Shown: positions 8,282 through 17,634 of the stretch, in pieces
Position numbering within the stretch: position 1 is the first letter of the stretch
Layout: the number at the start of each line of letters is the position of its first letter
DNA from: Pseudomonas abieticivorans
Lineage (GTDB): Bacteria > Pseudomonadota > Gammaproteobacteria > Pseudomonadales > Pseudomonadaceae
DNA: 64,000 nucleotides
Assembly (NCBI RefSeq): GCF_023509015.1
Contig: NZ_CP094975.1
Coordinates: 2,489,501 to 2,553,500 of the forward strand
Direction: 5' to 3'
Program-made: the position numbers and the translations under genes
Notes under the pieces: model-generated
What the model saw: only the letters and a program-made list of their open reading frames with translations
Databases searched by the model: none
Told to the model about the DNA's origin: nothing

Positions 8282-8471
8282 GCTGTTTTGCAGCCCCATG
8301 AAATTGTGACACTTTTGTTTCAACACGGCTTTTCCTGTGCGATGCTGGCGGTCAGGCCCAAGGCCGACTAAAGCTATAAGTGAGCGCTGAACAAAAACCA
8401 ACTCCAGCATCAGCCTCGCTGCACACTCACTGGCTCCCCACGCGGAGCACAACTTCTCAGGGGGCCTTTGT

Positions 8472-10130
8472 ATGCTGACCCTGCTCAATCTGCTTTCGGC
8501 AGTCGCCTTGCTGATCTGGGGCACTCACATAGTTCGCACCGGCATCCTGCGGGTTTACGGTTCCAGCTTGCGTCGCCTGCTGAGCCACAACATGTCCAAG
8601 CGACCGCTGGCCTTTATCGCCGGCATCCTGGTCACGGCCGTGGTGCAGAGCAGTAACGCCACCGCCATGCTCACCACCTCCTTCGTCGGCCAGGGCCTGA
8701 TGACCCTGACGCCAGCGTTGGCGATCATGCTGGGTGCCGACGTCGGTACCGCGCTGATGTCGCGGGTGCTGACCCTCGACCTGTCGTGGCTGTCGCCGCT
8801 GCTGATCTTCCTGGGGGTGATTTTTTTCCTCTCGCGCAAGCAAACCCGCGTCGGCCAGATGGGCCGTGTCGGGATCGGCCTGGGCCTGATCGTCCTGGCG
8901 CTGCAACTGATCGTCGAAGCCGCCGCCCCCATCACCCACGCCCAGGGCGTGAAGGTGCTGTTTGCCTCATTGACCGGCGACATCTTACTCGACGCCTTGG
9001 TGGGCGCGATGTTCGCGATGATCTCCTACTCAAGCCTGGCAGCCGTTCTGCTTACAGCCACCCTGGCCGAGGCCGGCGTGATCAGCCTGCCGGTGGCCAT
9101 CGGCCTGGTAATCGGTGCCAACGTCGGCAGCGGCCTGCTGGCCTTCATTTCCACCAGCATGCAGAACACCGCCGGGCGCCAAGTAGCCTTGGGGAGCCTG
9201 CTGTACAAGCTGATCGGCCTGGTGCTGATAATTCCGGTGCTCGACCCGCTGGTGCACTGGATGGACGGCCTGGACTTCAACGTGCAGGGCCTGGTGATCG
9301 GCTTTCACCTGCTGTACAACACCCTGCGCTGCCTGATCATGCTGCCCACCGTGGGCCCGATGTCCAGGCTGTGCACCTGGCTGCTGCCCGAGCGTGAAGA
9401 AACCAATGGCCTGGCACGCCCGCGCCACCTGGACCTGTCGGCACTGGACACGCCCAGCCTGGCCTTGGCCAACGCCGTGCGCGAGACCCTGCGCATCGGC
9501 GACCTGATCGACAGCATGCTTGGTGCCATGCTTAACGTACTGCGCGGCACGCAAACCGCGATGACCCAGGAAATGCGCCGCCAAAGCGACGATGTCGAAG
9601 CCCTTTACAGCGCAATCAAGCTGTACCTTGCACAAATGCCCCGCGAAGACCTCAGCGATCAGGACAGCCGGCGTTGGGCCGAAATCATTGAGCTTGCGAT
9701 CAACCTCAAGCTGGCCAGCGACCTGATCGAGCGCATGCTGCGCAAGGTCCAGCAACAGAAAACCTCGCAACGCCGGCAGTTCTCTGAAGTTGGCCTGGAA
9801 GAACTGGCTGGGCTGCACACCCAGTTGATGTCCAACCTGCGCCTGGGCCTGTCGGTATTCCTCAGTGGTGACCCCGAAAGCGCCCGGCAACTGCTGCGCG
9901 AAAAGCGTCGTTTCCGCGCTCAGGAACGTCGCCTGGCTCACGCCCACGTCAGCCGATTGCAGCGTAAAGTGGTGCAGAGCATTGAAACCAGCTCGCTGCA
10001 CCTGGAACTGATCGCCGACATGAAGCGGCTCAACTCGCTGTTCTGCGGTAGCGCCTACGTGGTGCTGGAAACCTCGGAAACCGGGGCGCTAGAATTCGAC
10101 AGTGTGCCGGACAACGCGCATTCGCCTTGA
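8472..10130 (+). CDS. Na+/phosphate cotransporter family protein (NptA/YjbB type)
   Basis: A 552-residue membrane protein. The N-terminal ~320 residues hold two repeated Na/Pi cotransporter units with the QSS signature 'VVQSSNATAMLTTSFVGQG' and, in the second unit, 'MISYSSLAAVLLTATLAEAG'. The C-terminal ~220 residues are helical and PhoU-like ('ETLRIGDLIDSMLGAMLNVL'). Members move phosphate, usually as low-affinity importers or exporters, across the inner membrane. A G-rich site lies before the ATG. It stands alone with an intergenic leader of over 200 bases. Direction of transport is not visible. Confidence 0.88.
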   Translation: MLTLLNLLSAVALLIWGTHIVRTGILRVYGSSLRRLLSHNMSKRPLAFIAGILVTAVVQSSNATAMLTTSFVGQGLMTLTPALAIMLGADVGTALMSRVLTLDLSWLSPLLIFLGVIFFLSRKQTRVGQMGRVGIGLGLIVLALQLIVEAAAPITHAQGVKVLFASLTGDILLDALVGAMFAMISYSSLAAVLLTATLAEAGVISLPVAIGLVIGANVGSGLLAFISTSMQNTAGRQVALGSLLYKLIGLVLIIPVLDPLVHWMDGLDFNVQGLVIGFHLLYNTLRCLIMLPTVGPMSRLCTWLLPEREETNGLARPRHLDLSALDTPSLALANAVRETLRIGDLIDSMLGAMLNVLRGTQTAMTQEMRRQSDDVEALYSAIKLYLAQMPREDLSDQDSRRWAEIIELAINLKLASDLIERMLRKVQQQKTSQRRQFSEVGLEELAGLHTQLMSNLRLGLSVFLSGDPESARQLLREKRRFRAQERRLAHAHVSRLQRKVVQSIETSSLHLELIADMKRLNSLFCGSAYVVLETSETGALEFDSVPDNAHSP

Positions 10131-10267
10131 ACGACCACGCGCCACCGAAGTCTGTTCTTGCAGGCTGAGCTGATTTGGATGAGGTAGTGATGCAGGAAAC
10201 CGTCGGCTCTGTCATCGCCGAAGGCTGGGGGCGGCCTTTTATCAAGCCTGTCGGTAGAGTCTGCAAC

Positions 10268-11668
10268 GTGATCACCCGCAAGCTGGGCCTGCGTTGCGTG
10301 CTTTCCCTGTGCCTGCTGGTGGGCGCCAACTCAAGCCAGGCTTTGGATCGCTTCCAGGTCGAAGGCTACCTGCTGGACAACGGCCTGCAAGTACTGCTCA
10401 AACCCGGTGATGACCGCAACCACGTGGCCATCCGCTTGGTGGTGGGCGTAGGCTTCGATGATTTCAGCTGCGCCGACCAGGAACTGCCGCACCTGCTGGA
10501 GCACTTGCTGTTCAGCGGCGTGGACGGCGGCGGCGAAGGCGACCTGGAAGAGCGCATGCAAGCACTGGGCGGCGACTGGAATGCCTTCACCAGCGCCACC
10601 GACACCACCTTCGTGATCGAAGCCCCGGCACGTAACGAGCGCAAGGTGCTCGACCTGCTGCTGGCCGTGCTGACCAAGACCCAACTCGACGAGAAAGCCC
10701 TGACCATCTCGCGCAACATCGTGGAGCGCGAGGCGGGCGGGCATTACTCGCACCTGCAACGCTGGCTCGACAAGCAGGACGTCGGCCACCCGGCCAGTGA
10801 CCAACTCGCCGTGGAAATGGGCACCAAATGCACCGAGCGCTCCTCCGTCCAGGACATGACCCTGGAGCAGGTCGAAGCCGTGCGTAAAAGCTGGTACGCC
10901 CCCAACAACATGACCCTGATCATGGTCGGCGGCCTGGACAAAGTGCTGCCGGCCTATCTGGAACGCACCTTCGGCGAACTGAAGGCCAGCGAGCCTACCG
11001 AACACCCCGACATTCCCGTCACCCTGCACACCCCCGATCAGGAACGTACCTTGACCAGCGGCTGGGTAGGCGACGGCGCGAAAATGCATTGGTTTTACCA
11101 GGAGCCTTCCCTGGAAGGCGAACAGGACGTGGCCCTGGACCTGCTGCAAAGCTATATGGAATGGGCAATCTACAAAGAGCTACGGCTCAAGCACAGCCTG
11201 TCGTACGGGCCCTGGAGCCAGCGCGAAGCCTTTGGCGATACCGGCATGCTCAGCCTGAATGCCGACCTGGACCGCAAAGACGTCGACCAGGCCCGCACGA
11301 TCGTCGTGCAGCTAGTGCAACGCCTGCAAAAAGACGGCCTTGACCCGGCCACCTTCGCCCGCCTCAAGCAGGCGGCCATTGCCCGCCAGGGTTGGGCCGT
11401 GCAAGGCAATAGCGCGCTGGCGGATTACTACTGGAGCGCCCTGACGGATTATTCCGACGGGCATTTCAGCGACCCCGCACGCCAACTGAGCAAGGTCACC
11501 CTCAAGCAAACCGATGACGCCATGCGCAAACTGTTTGCCCAGGCGCCCTATATCCGTATCGAAGAACCGTTGCTCAGCTACGATGAACTCTACGAACTGG
11601 GGGTCTCGCTACTGGTGCTATTGGGCCTGGGCGCACTGGGTTGGGGCTTCTGGCGACGCCACCATTAG
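10268..11668 (+). CDS. Secreted M16 family (pitrilysin/insulinase) metallopeptidase
   Basis: A 466-residue zinc peptidase of family M16. The inverted zinc motif H75-L-L-E78-H79 is present in 'ELPHLLEHLLFSG', with the distal glutamate in 'NIVEREAGGH'. The N terminus from GTG 10268 is a signal peptide (cleavage near NSSQA), and the last ~20 residues are a hydrophobic helix followed by RRHH, so the protein is probably anchored in the inner membrane facing the periplasm. Longer starts exist at TTG 10175 and ATG 10190, the latter with GAGGT four bases before; these would put 26 or more residues in front of the signal peptide. The DUF5924 gene follows on the same strand. Confidence 0.85.
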   Translation: MITRKLGLRCVLSLCLLVGANSSQALDRFQVEGYLLDNGLQVLLKPGDDRNHVAIRLVVGVGFDDFSCADQELPHLLEHLLFSGVDGGGEGDLEERMQALGGDWNAFTSATDTTFVIEAPARNERKVLDLLLAVLTKTQLDEKALTISRNIVEREAGGHYSHLQRWLDKQDVGHPASDQLAVEMGTKCTERSSVQDMTLEQVEAVRKSWYAPNNMTLIMVGGLDKVLPAYLERTFGELKASEPTEHPDIPVTLHTPDQERTLTSGWVGDGAKMHWFYQEPSLEGEQDVALDLLQSYMEWAIYKELRLKHSLSYGPWSQREAFGDTGMLSLNADLDRKDVDQARTIVVQLVQRLQKDGLDPATFARLKQAAIARQGWAVQGNSALADYYWSALTDYSDGHFSDPARQLSKVTLKQTDDAMRKLFAQAPYIRIEEPLLSYDELYELGVSLLVLLGLGALGWGFWRRHH

Positions 11669-11737
11669 GGGCGGGCAATGAAGGCACCAAGCCGGTATCC
11701 TGTGGGCGTTTTCTGACAACCACCAAGAATCTGCCGA

Positions 11738-12766
11738 ATGCCTTACTACCTCCAGCGCATCATCGAACTCATCAAACGCTACCCCGGGGTGATCGCCATC
11801 GGCGGTTTCGCTTCCGGGATCGGCAGCTTCATCATGGTCGATCGCCAAGCCAGCCTCGCCAGCTGGATCGCCGTGATCATGCTGGTGAGCTGGGTTTGGC
11901 TGATGCTGGAGAACACCTTCACCCAGTGGTTCAGCCGCGCCTTCAAACGGAACATCCCCGAAGGGTTGCTGCGCTACGCCACGCAGATGATCCACCAGGA
12001 AAGCCTGTTCTTCGTTTTGCCGTTCTTCTATATCACCACCACCTGGAACAGCGGCCAGCTGGTGTTCACCGGCATCCTCACCGTGGCGGGCCTGATCTCG
12101 ATCATCGACCCGCTGTATTACAAGTGGGTGGCGCCGCGGCGCTGGCTGTTCATGACCATGCACACCCTCACGCTGTTTGCCGCGATGCTGACGGCACTGC
12201 CGATCATCCTGCACCTGACCACCGCCGAAAGCTTCAAGCTGGCGCTGGGCACGGCCATGCTGTTGTCGTTCCCCAGCCTTGCCACCAGCTTCCCGATCAA
12301 CAGCTGGAAGCGCGGCGTGATGCTGGTGGTGATGACCCTGGCCGTCGGCGGCGCCGGCTGGCTGCTGCGCTCCTGGGTACCCCCGGCGACGCTGTGGATG
12401 ACCGAGTCGGCCATTGCCACCAACCTGGACAACCAGAACCGCACCCCCGGCGACGACATCAAGACCCTCACCGCCAGCCAGATGCGCGGCACCGGCGTGT
12501 ATGCCTACACCGCGATCAACGCACCCCGGGGCCTGGACGAACGCATCTACCACGTGTGGCGCTTCAACGGCCAGGAAGTCGACCGCATCCCGCTGGACAT
12601 CCACGGTGGGCGCAAGGAAGGCTACCGCGCCTGGACCCACAAACAGAACTTCCCCGGCAGCCCGGTGGGCAAGTGGCAGGTGCGGGTGATGACCGAGGAC
12701 GGCCAAATGATCGGCGTGCTGCGCTTTGAAGTCACGGATGATGGAACACCTGCGCCAGCCCAATGA
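11738..12766 (+). CDS. DUF5924/DUF2914 membrane protein
   Basis: A 342-residue protein with about six membrane helices in residues 15-230 and a C-terminal soluble domain of about 100 residues ('GTGVYAYTAINAPRGLDERI', 'HVWRFNGQEVDRIPLDI', 'GKWQVRVMTEDGQMIGVLRF') matching my recollection of DUF2914, a beta-sandwich. No enzymatic motif is seen. It lies just before the MCE transport operon on the same strand (63-base gap), so a link to envelope lipid handling is possible but unproven. Confidence 0.75.
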   Translation: MPYYLQRIIELIKRYPGVIAIGGFASGIGSFIMVDRQASLASWIAVIMLVSWVWLMLENTFTQWFSRAFKRNIPEGLLRYATQMIHQESLFFVLPFFYITTTWNSGQLVFTGILTVAGLISIIDPLYYKWVAPRRWLFMTMHTLTLFAAMLTALPIILHLTTAESFKLALGTAMLLSFPSLATSFPINSWKRGVMLVVMTLAVGGAGWLLRSWVPPATLWMTESAIATNLDNQNRTPGDDIKTLTASQMRGTGVYAYTAINAPRGLDERIYHVWRFNGQEVDRIPLDIHGGRKEGYRAWTHKQNFPGSPVGKWQVRVMTEDGQMIGVLRFEVTDDGTPAPAQ

Positions 12767-12828
12767 AATTAACCAGGTGAATGTGCTATTACTCGCCGAT
12801 ATGGCAAAGGCAACTAAGCTCGGAGCTT

Positions 12829-13974
12829 ATGACCACCCAAGCACTCGACGGCAACGCCCACCTGGACACTTCGAGCCACCCGGCACGCCTGCACATCGCT
12901 GGCGACTGGACGCTCGCGCACTATAAAAACCTGCGCCGGCAAACCGAACAACTCCACGGGCAATACGACCAGGCCACCCAGATTGATCTCGACCAGTTGG
13001 GCGCCGTGGACACCGCGGGCGCTTCGCTGCTGGTTGAGCTGCTGGGGGCTGATCGGCTGGGCAAGCTGGCCGATACCGCCACGCACTTGCCAGCGGCCAG
13101 CCGCGCGCTGCTGCAAACCGTGTACTGCTCGCTGCAAGACTTCTGCGAGCCGGTCAAGGAGCCCGAGGTTGCCGTTGGCTTGTTGCTGCTGACCCGCATT
13201 GGCAAGGCCGTGGACACGGTCTGGAAAGACACCCTGCAATTGCTCGGCTTCATCGGCCTGGTCCTGCAGACGCTGGCCATGGGGCTATTTCGCCCTTGGC
13301 GCTGGCGCACCACTGCGGTCATCGCGCACATCGAGCAAACCGGCTTGGACGCAGCCCCCATTGTTGCGCTGCTGACCTTTTTGGTGGGCGCGGTGGTGGC
13401 CTTTCTCGGTGCCACGGTGCTGGCCGCCTTTGGCGCGACGATCTTCACCGTCGACCTGGTGGCGTTTTCCTTCCTGCGTGAGTTCGCCGTGTTGCTGACC
13501 GCCATCCTGATGGCCGGGCGCACGGCCAGCGCCTTCACCGCGCAGATCGGCTCGATGAAGGCCAACGAAGAGATCGACGCGATCCGTACCCTGGGCCTGG
13601 ACCCCATCGAACTGCTGGTGCTGCCCCGCGTATTGGCCCTGCTGATCTCGCTGCCGGCGCTGACGTTCCTGGCCATGCTTTGCGGCCTTATCGGCGGCGG
13701 CGTGGTGTGCGCCGCATCGCTGGGTATCTCGCCGGCGATGTTCCTCTCGCTGCTGCAAGCGGACATCGGCGTGCAGCACTTTATCGTTGGCATGATCAAG
13801 GCACCGGTGTTTGCATTCATCATCGCCGCCATCGGTTGCCTGGAAGGTTTCAAAGTGGAGGGCAGCGCCGAGTCGGTGGGCGCCCACACCACCTCAAGCG
13901 TGGTGCAATCGATCTTCGTGGTGATTGTGCTGGATGCCGCCGCGGCGATGTTTTTCATGGAGCTAGGCTGGTGA
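12829..13974 (+). CDS. MCE/Mla-type ABC transporter permease with N-terminal STAS domain
   Basis: A 381-residue protein. Residues 1-110 form a STAS-like domain ('RLHIAGDWTLAHYKNL', 'IDLDQLGAVDTAGASLLVEL'), and the rest is an MlaE permease with five or six helices and the conserved 'GRTASAFTAQIGSMKANEEIDAIRTLG' segment. In the canonical Mla system the STAS protein MlaB is separate; here it is fused. TCGGAGC lies 5-6 bases before the ATG at 12829, and an in-frame ATG at 12781 has no such site. The stop overlaps the GTG of the ATPase gene. It should carry phospholipid or another lipid across the inner membrane. Confidence 0.88.
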   Translation: MTTQALDGNAHLDTSSHPARLHIAGDWTLAHYKNLRRQTEQLHGQYDQATQIDLDQLGAVDTAGASLLVELLGADRLGKLADTATHLPAASRALLQTVYCSLQDFCEPVKEPEVAVGLLLLTRIGKAVDTVWKDTLQLLGFIGLVLQTLAMGLFRPWRWRTTAVIAHIEQTGLDAAPIVALLTFLVGAVVAFLGATVLAAFGATIFTVDLVAFSFLREFAVLLTAILMAGRTASAFTAQIGSMKANEEIDAIRTLGLDPIELLVLPRVLALLISLPALTFLAMLCGLIGGGVVCAASLGISPAMFLSLLQADIGVQHFIVGMIKAPVFAFIIAAIGCLEGFKVEGSAESVGAHTTSSVVQSIFVVIVLDAAAAMFFMELGW

Positions 13975-14774
13975 ATTGGCGAGTGGCGGTGCCGCATGAA
14001 GCAGTGATCGAAGTGCGCGGGTTGTGCAACCGCTTCGCCAGCCAGAGCGTGCACGAGCACCTGGACCTAGACCTGCGCCGGGGCGAGATCCTGGCCGTGG
14101 TCGGTGGCTCGGGCAGTGGCAAGTCGGTCTTGCTGCGCAGCATCATTGGCCTGCGCCGGCCCAATGAAGGCTCGGTGAAAGTCTTCGGCCAAGAACTGAA
14201 CAGCCTCTCGGAGACGGACCGTTCGATGGTCGAACGGCGCTTTGGCGTGCTGTTCCAGCAGGGCGCGCTGTTTTCCTCGCTGACTGTCACCGAGAACGTC
14301 GCGCTGCCCCTGATCGAACACGCCGGCCTATCGCGCATCGATGCCGAACACCTGGCGTACGTGAAGCTGGCTCTGGCAGGCCTGCCGTTGTCATCGGCCA
14401 ATAAATACCCCTCGCAACTGTCGGGCGGCATGATCAAGCGCGCCGCCCTGGCACGGGCCCTGGCGCTGGACCCGGACATCCTGTTTCTCGATGAGCCCAC
14501 CGCAGGCCTGGACCCCATCGGCGCGGCAGCCTTCGACCAGCTCATCCTGACCCTGCGCGATGCCCTGGGGCTGAGCGTGTTCCTGGTCACCCATGACTTG
14601 GATACGCTCTACACCATCACCGATCGCGTGGCGGTACTGGCGCAAAAGCACGTGCTGGTGGTTGATCACATCGACAAGGTGGCCGAAACCAACGACCCCT
14701 GGATTCACGAATATTTCCACGGCCCGCGCGGCCGTGCGGCCTATCAAGCCGCCACCCGGCAAAAGGAGGTCTGA
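13971..14774 (+). CDS. MCE/Mla-type ABC transporter ATP-binding protein (MlaF-like)
   Basis: A 267-residue ABC ATPase. Walker A 'GGSGSGKSVLLRSI', the signature 'LSGGMIKRAALARAL' and Walker B 'ILFLDEPTAGLDPI' are intact, and the Met in LSGGM is usual for MlaF-type ATPases. The start is the GTG at 13971, overlapping the permease stop (GTGA); upstream in-frame codons lie inside the permease gene. TGA ends one base before the ATG of the MlaD gene, inside a strong AAGGAGGT site region. It powers lipid transport with the STAS-permease. Confidence 0.9.
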   Translation: MNWRVAVPHEAVIEVRGLCNRFASQSVHEHLDLDLRRGEILAVVGGSGSGKSVLLRSIIGLRRPNEGSVKVFGQELNSLSETDRSMVERRFGVLFQQGALFSSLTVTENVALPLIEHAGLSRIDAEHLAYVKLALAGLPLSSANKYPSQLSGGMIKRAALARALALDPDILFLDEPTAGLDPIGAAAFDQLILTLRDALGLSVFLVTHDLDTLYTITDRVAVLAQKHVLVVDHIDKVAETNDPWIHEYFHGPRGRAAYQAATRQKEV

Positions 14775-14775
14775 G

Positions 14776-15714
14776 ATGGAAACCCGTGCTCATCATGTAT
14801 TGATCGGGCTGTTCACCGTGCTGGTGGTGGTCGGTGCCCTGCTGTTCGGGCTGTGGCTGGCCAAGTCCAGCGTCGACACCGCCTTCAAGGACTACGAAGT
14901 GGTATTCAACGAGGCCGTGACCGGCCTGTCCAAAGGCAGCGCCGTGCAATACAGCGGCATCAAGGTGGGCGACGTGTCGCAGTTGCGCCTGGACCCGGAA
15001 GACCCGCGCCGGGTGCTGGCGCGCATCCGCCTGACCGGCGAAACCCCGATCAAGCAGGACACCGTGGCCAAGCTCGCACTGAACGGCATCACCGGCACCT
15101 CGATCATCCAGCTCAGTGGCGGCACGCCCGAAAGCCCCGAGCTCAAAGGTGAGAAGGGCAAACTGCCAACCATCGTGGCCGCGCCGTCGCCCATCGCACG
15201 GCTGCTCAATAACAGCAATGACCTGCTGGCCGGGGTCAATCACCTGCTGTACAACGCCAACCGGCTGATTTCTGAAGAAAACGTCGAAAGCCTGGGCAAA
15301 ACCCTGAAAAACCTCGAGCAAACCACCAGTGTGGTGGCCGACCAGCGCGATGACATCCGCCAGGCCATCAAGCAATTGGCATTGGTCAGCAAACAGGCGG
15401 GCGCCGCCCTGGAGCAGACCACCACGCTGATGCGCAACGCCAACGGGCTGATCGACAACCAGGGCAAACAGGTCTTTGCCAGCGCCGACAAGGCCATGCA
15501 GTCGCTGGAGCAGAGCGCCGCGACCATCAATGGCCTGCTGCAAAACAACCGCGAATCCCTCAATGGCGGCCTGCAAGGTCTTAACGAACTGTCACCGGCC
15601 ATCCGCGAACTGCGCGACACGCTGTCTTCGCTCAAGGGCATTTCCCAACGCCTGGAAGCCAACCCCAGCGGCTATCTGCTGGGAAGGGACAAGAACAAGG
15701 AGTTTGAGCCATGA
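14776..15714 (+). CDS. MlaD/MCE domain-containing periplasmic lipid-binding protein
   Basis: A 312-residue protein with one N-terminal membrane anchor (residues 8-30), a single MCE domain (about 38-120: 'NEAVTGLSKGSAVQYSGIKV', 'LTGETPIKQDTVAKL', 'GITGTSIIQLSGG') and a long helical tail to the C terminus. In the family, MCE domains form hexameric rings that pass lipid between the membranes, and the helical tail may lengthen the channel. AAGGAGGT sits 7 bases before the ATG. The last bases overlap the lipoprotein gene (ATGA). Confidence 0.88.
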   Translation: METRAHHVLIGLFTVLVVVGALLFGLWLAKSSVDTAFKDYEVVFNEAVTGLSKGSAVQYSGIKVGDVSQLRLDPEDPRRVLARIRLTGETPIKQDTVAKLALNGITGTSIIQLSGGTPESPELKGEKGKLPTIVAAPSPIARLLNNSNDLLAGVNHLLYNANRLISEENVESLGKTLKNLEQTTSVVADQRDDIRQAIKQLALVSKQAGAALEQTTTLMRNANGLIDNQGKQVFASADKAMQSLEQSAATINGLLQNNRESLNGGLQGLNELSPAIRELRDTLSSLKGISQRLEANPSGYLLGRDKNKEFEP

Positions 15715-16328
15715 AACCGATCCTGTTGCCCCTGGTTGCCTCGCTTGGCCTGTTGAGCGCTTGCTCGATTTTGCCCCAGGCCGAGCCTGCGGATGTCTAT
15801 CGCCTGCCGGCTGCCGCAGCGCCAGCGCGTAACGCCAATGCCGTGCCGTGGTCACTGCGCATTGCCAAGCCCGAGGCCAGCGGTGCCTTGAATACCCCAC
15901 GCATCGCGGTTATCCCACAGGGCGATGTGATCAGCAGCTACAAAGGCGCCCGCTGGAGCGATCCGGCCCCCGTGCTGTTGCGCAATCGCCTGCTCGACGC
16001 CTTTGCCCAGGACGGCCGCGTGCAGCGCCTGAGCAGCGATGACGCCAATCTGTATGGGGACTTCGAGCTGGGCGGGCAGTTACAGGCGTTCCAGACCGAA
16101 TACGCGGCAAGCGGACCGCAGGCGGTGATTCGCTTTGACGCGCTGCTGGTCAGCAGCACGCACCGGATACTGGCCAGCCGGCGCTTTGAAGTGCACCAGC
16201 CGTTGAATGACCCGAAAGTACCGTCGGTGGTGGCCGGGTTCGGCCAGGCCAGCGATCAACTGATCAAACAGGTGATCGACTGGACCGTGGCCCAGGCAGG
16301 GCAGCAGTATCAGCCGAAGAACCAGTAG
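15711..16328 (+). CDS. PqiC-family ABC transport auxiliary lipoprotein
   Basis: A 205-residue lipoprotein: signal peptide with lipobox LLSAC (Cys18), then the ABC-type auxiliary fold pattern 'VPWSLRIAKPEASGALNTPRI' and 'WSDPAPVLLRNRLLDAF', ending in 'IKQVIDWTVAQ'. PqiC-like lipoproteins are the outer-membrane partners of MCE systems. Its start overlaps the MlaD gene stop (ATGA), which completes a tightly coupled four-gene operon. Its 3' end overlaps the convergent nucleoside-recognition gene by 19 bases. Confidence 0.85.
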   Translation: MKPILLPLVASLGLLSACSILPQAEPADVYRLPAAAAPARNANAVPWSLRIAKPEASGALNTPRIAVIPQGDVISSYKGARWSDPAPVLLRNRLLDAFAQDGRVQRLSSDDANLYGDFELGGQLQAFQTEYAASGPQAVIRFDALLVSSTHRILASRRFEVHQPLNDPKVPSVVAGFGQASDQLIKQVIDWTVAQAGQQYQPKNQ

Positions 16329-17539
16329 CACACGGCAACCGCCGCCACCACGCCGCTGAACTCAGCCAGCAAGGCGCAACCCACGGCATGGCGGGCGCGC
16401 TGGATGCCGACCGCGCCGAAGTACACCGCCAGTACGTAGAAGGTGGTTTCGGTGCTGCCTTGGATGGTAGCCGCCACCAAGGCCGGGAAGCTGTCCACGC
16501 CCTTGCTCTGCATGGTCTCGATCAGCATCGCGCGCGCAGCGCTACCAGAAAACGGCTTGACCAGCGCAGTGGGCAGCGCATCGACGAAGCGCGTGTCCAA
16601 CCCCGCCCACTGCACTGCATGACGGATGCCCTCCAGCGCAAATTCCAATGCCCCGGAGGCGCGCAGCACACCGACGGCACAGAGCATGGCCACTAGGTAG
16701 GGCAGCAGGTTCTTGGCCACGTCGAAGCCTTCCTTGGCGCCTTCGACAAACGCCTCGTAGACCTTCACCTTGCGCAAGGCGCCGATCAGCAAGAACAACA
16801 TGATCAGGCCGAACAACGTCAGGTTGCCCAGGATTGACGAAAGGCTTGCCAATGCAGTCGCAGACAGCCCCGCCAGCAGCGCCATGAAGCCACCCAGCAG
16901 CAATGCGCCAGGGATCAGGTAGGCGAGCACCACGGGGTCCCAAAGCCGCAGACGCTGCATCACAGCCACCGAGAGCAGGCCCACCAAGGTCGAGGCGCTG
17001 GTGGCCAGCAGGATCGGCAAAAAGATCAGGGTGGGGTCGGTGGCGCCTTGCTGGGCGCGGTACATGAAGATGGTCACCGGCAGCAGGGTCAACGACGAGG
17101 CGTTGAGCACCAGGAACAAAATCTGCGCGTTACTGGCCGTATCGCGGCTGGGGTTCAGCTCCTGCAAAGCGCGCATGGCCTTCAGGCCAATCGGGGTGGC
17201 CGCGTTATCCAGGCCCAGAGCGTTGGCGGCGAAGTTCATGGTAATCAGCCCAAGCGCCGGGTGCCCGCGTGGCACTTCCGGCATCAACCGGGCAAACAGC
17301 GGCCCCAGCACCTTGGCCAGCCAGTCGACGATACCGGCCTTCTCGGCGATGCGTAGAAAACCCAGCCACAAGGTCAGGGTGCCGAACAGCAGCACCATGA
17401 CATCCACCGACAGCTTGGCCATGGCGAAGATGCTTTCGACCATCGCGGCAAAGATCCCGGCATTGCCCCCCACCAGCCATTGGGCCAGGGCGGAAATCGC
17501 CGCCACCACGAAAAAGCCGAGCCATAGGCCATTGAGCAT
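16310..17539 (-). CDS. Nucleoside-recognition (SpmA/SpmB-like) membrane protein
   Basis: A 409-residue polytopic protein that looks like a fusion of spore-maturation SpmA and SpmB units: N-terminal gate domain 'TLTLWLGFLRIAEKAGIVDW', 'NFAANALGLDNAATPIGLKAM', and a second gate 'EAFVEGAKEGFDVAKNLLPYLVAML'. The function in non-sporing bacteria is unknown; nucleoside or ion transport is suggested by the domain name only. A longer reading begins at 17593, but GGGGGA lies 7 bases before the ATG at 17539, which is chosen. The 3' end overlaps the PqiC-like gene. Confidence 0.82.
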   Translation of the reverse strand: MLNGLWLGFFVVAAISALAQWLVGGNAGIFAAMVESIFAMAKLSVDVMVLLFGTLTLWLGFLRIAEKAGIVDWLAKVLGPLFARLMPEVPRGHPALGLITMNFAANALGLDNAATPIGLKAMRALQELNPSRDTASNAQILFLVLNASSLTLLPVTIFMYRAQQGATDPTLIFLPILLATSASTLVGLLSVAVMQRLRLWDPVVLAYLIPGALLLGGFMALLAGLSATALASLSSILGNLTLFGLIMLFLLIGALRKVKVYEAFVEGAKEGFDVAKNLLPYLVAMLCAVGVLRASGALEFALEGIRHAVQWAGLDTRFVDALPTALVKPFSGSAARAMLIETMQSKGVDSFPALVAATIQGSTETTFYVLAVYFGAVGIQRARHAVGCALLAEFSGVVAAVAVCYWFFG

Positions 17540-17592
17540 CAGTATTCCCCCACAAGTTGGGGCGAATGATAGCGGCAAGTCCAGAAACGACA

Positions 17593-17612
17593 AACCCCGA
17601 CGGGTCGGGGTT
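17593..17612 (-). terminator. Rho-independent terminator of gltP
   Basis: On the minus strand AACCCCGA pairs with TCGGGGTT over a 4-nt loop and is followed by TGTCGTTTC. It lies 22 bases after the gltP stop and just upstream of the next minus-strand gene. Confidence 0.7.
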
Positions 17613-17634
17613 GGTCTGATACATCCTGGGTACG

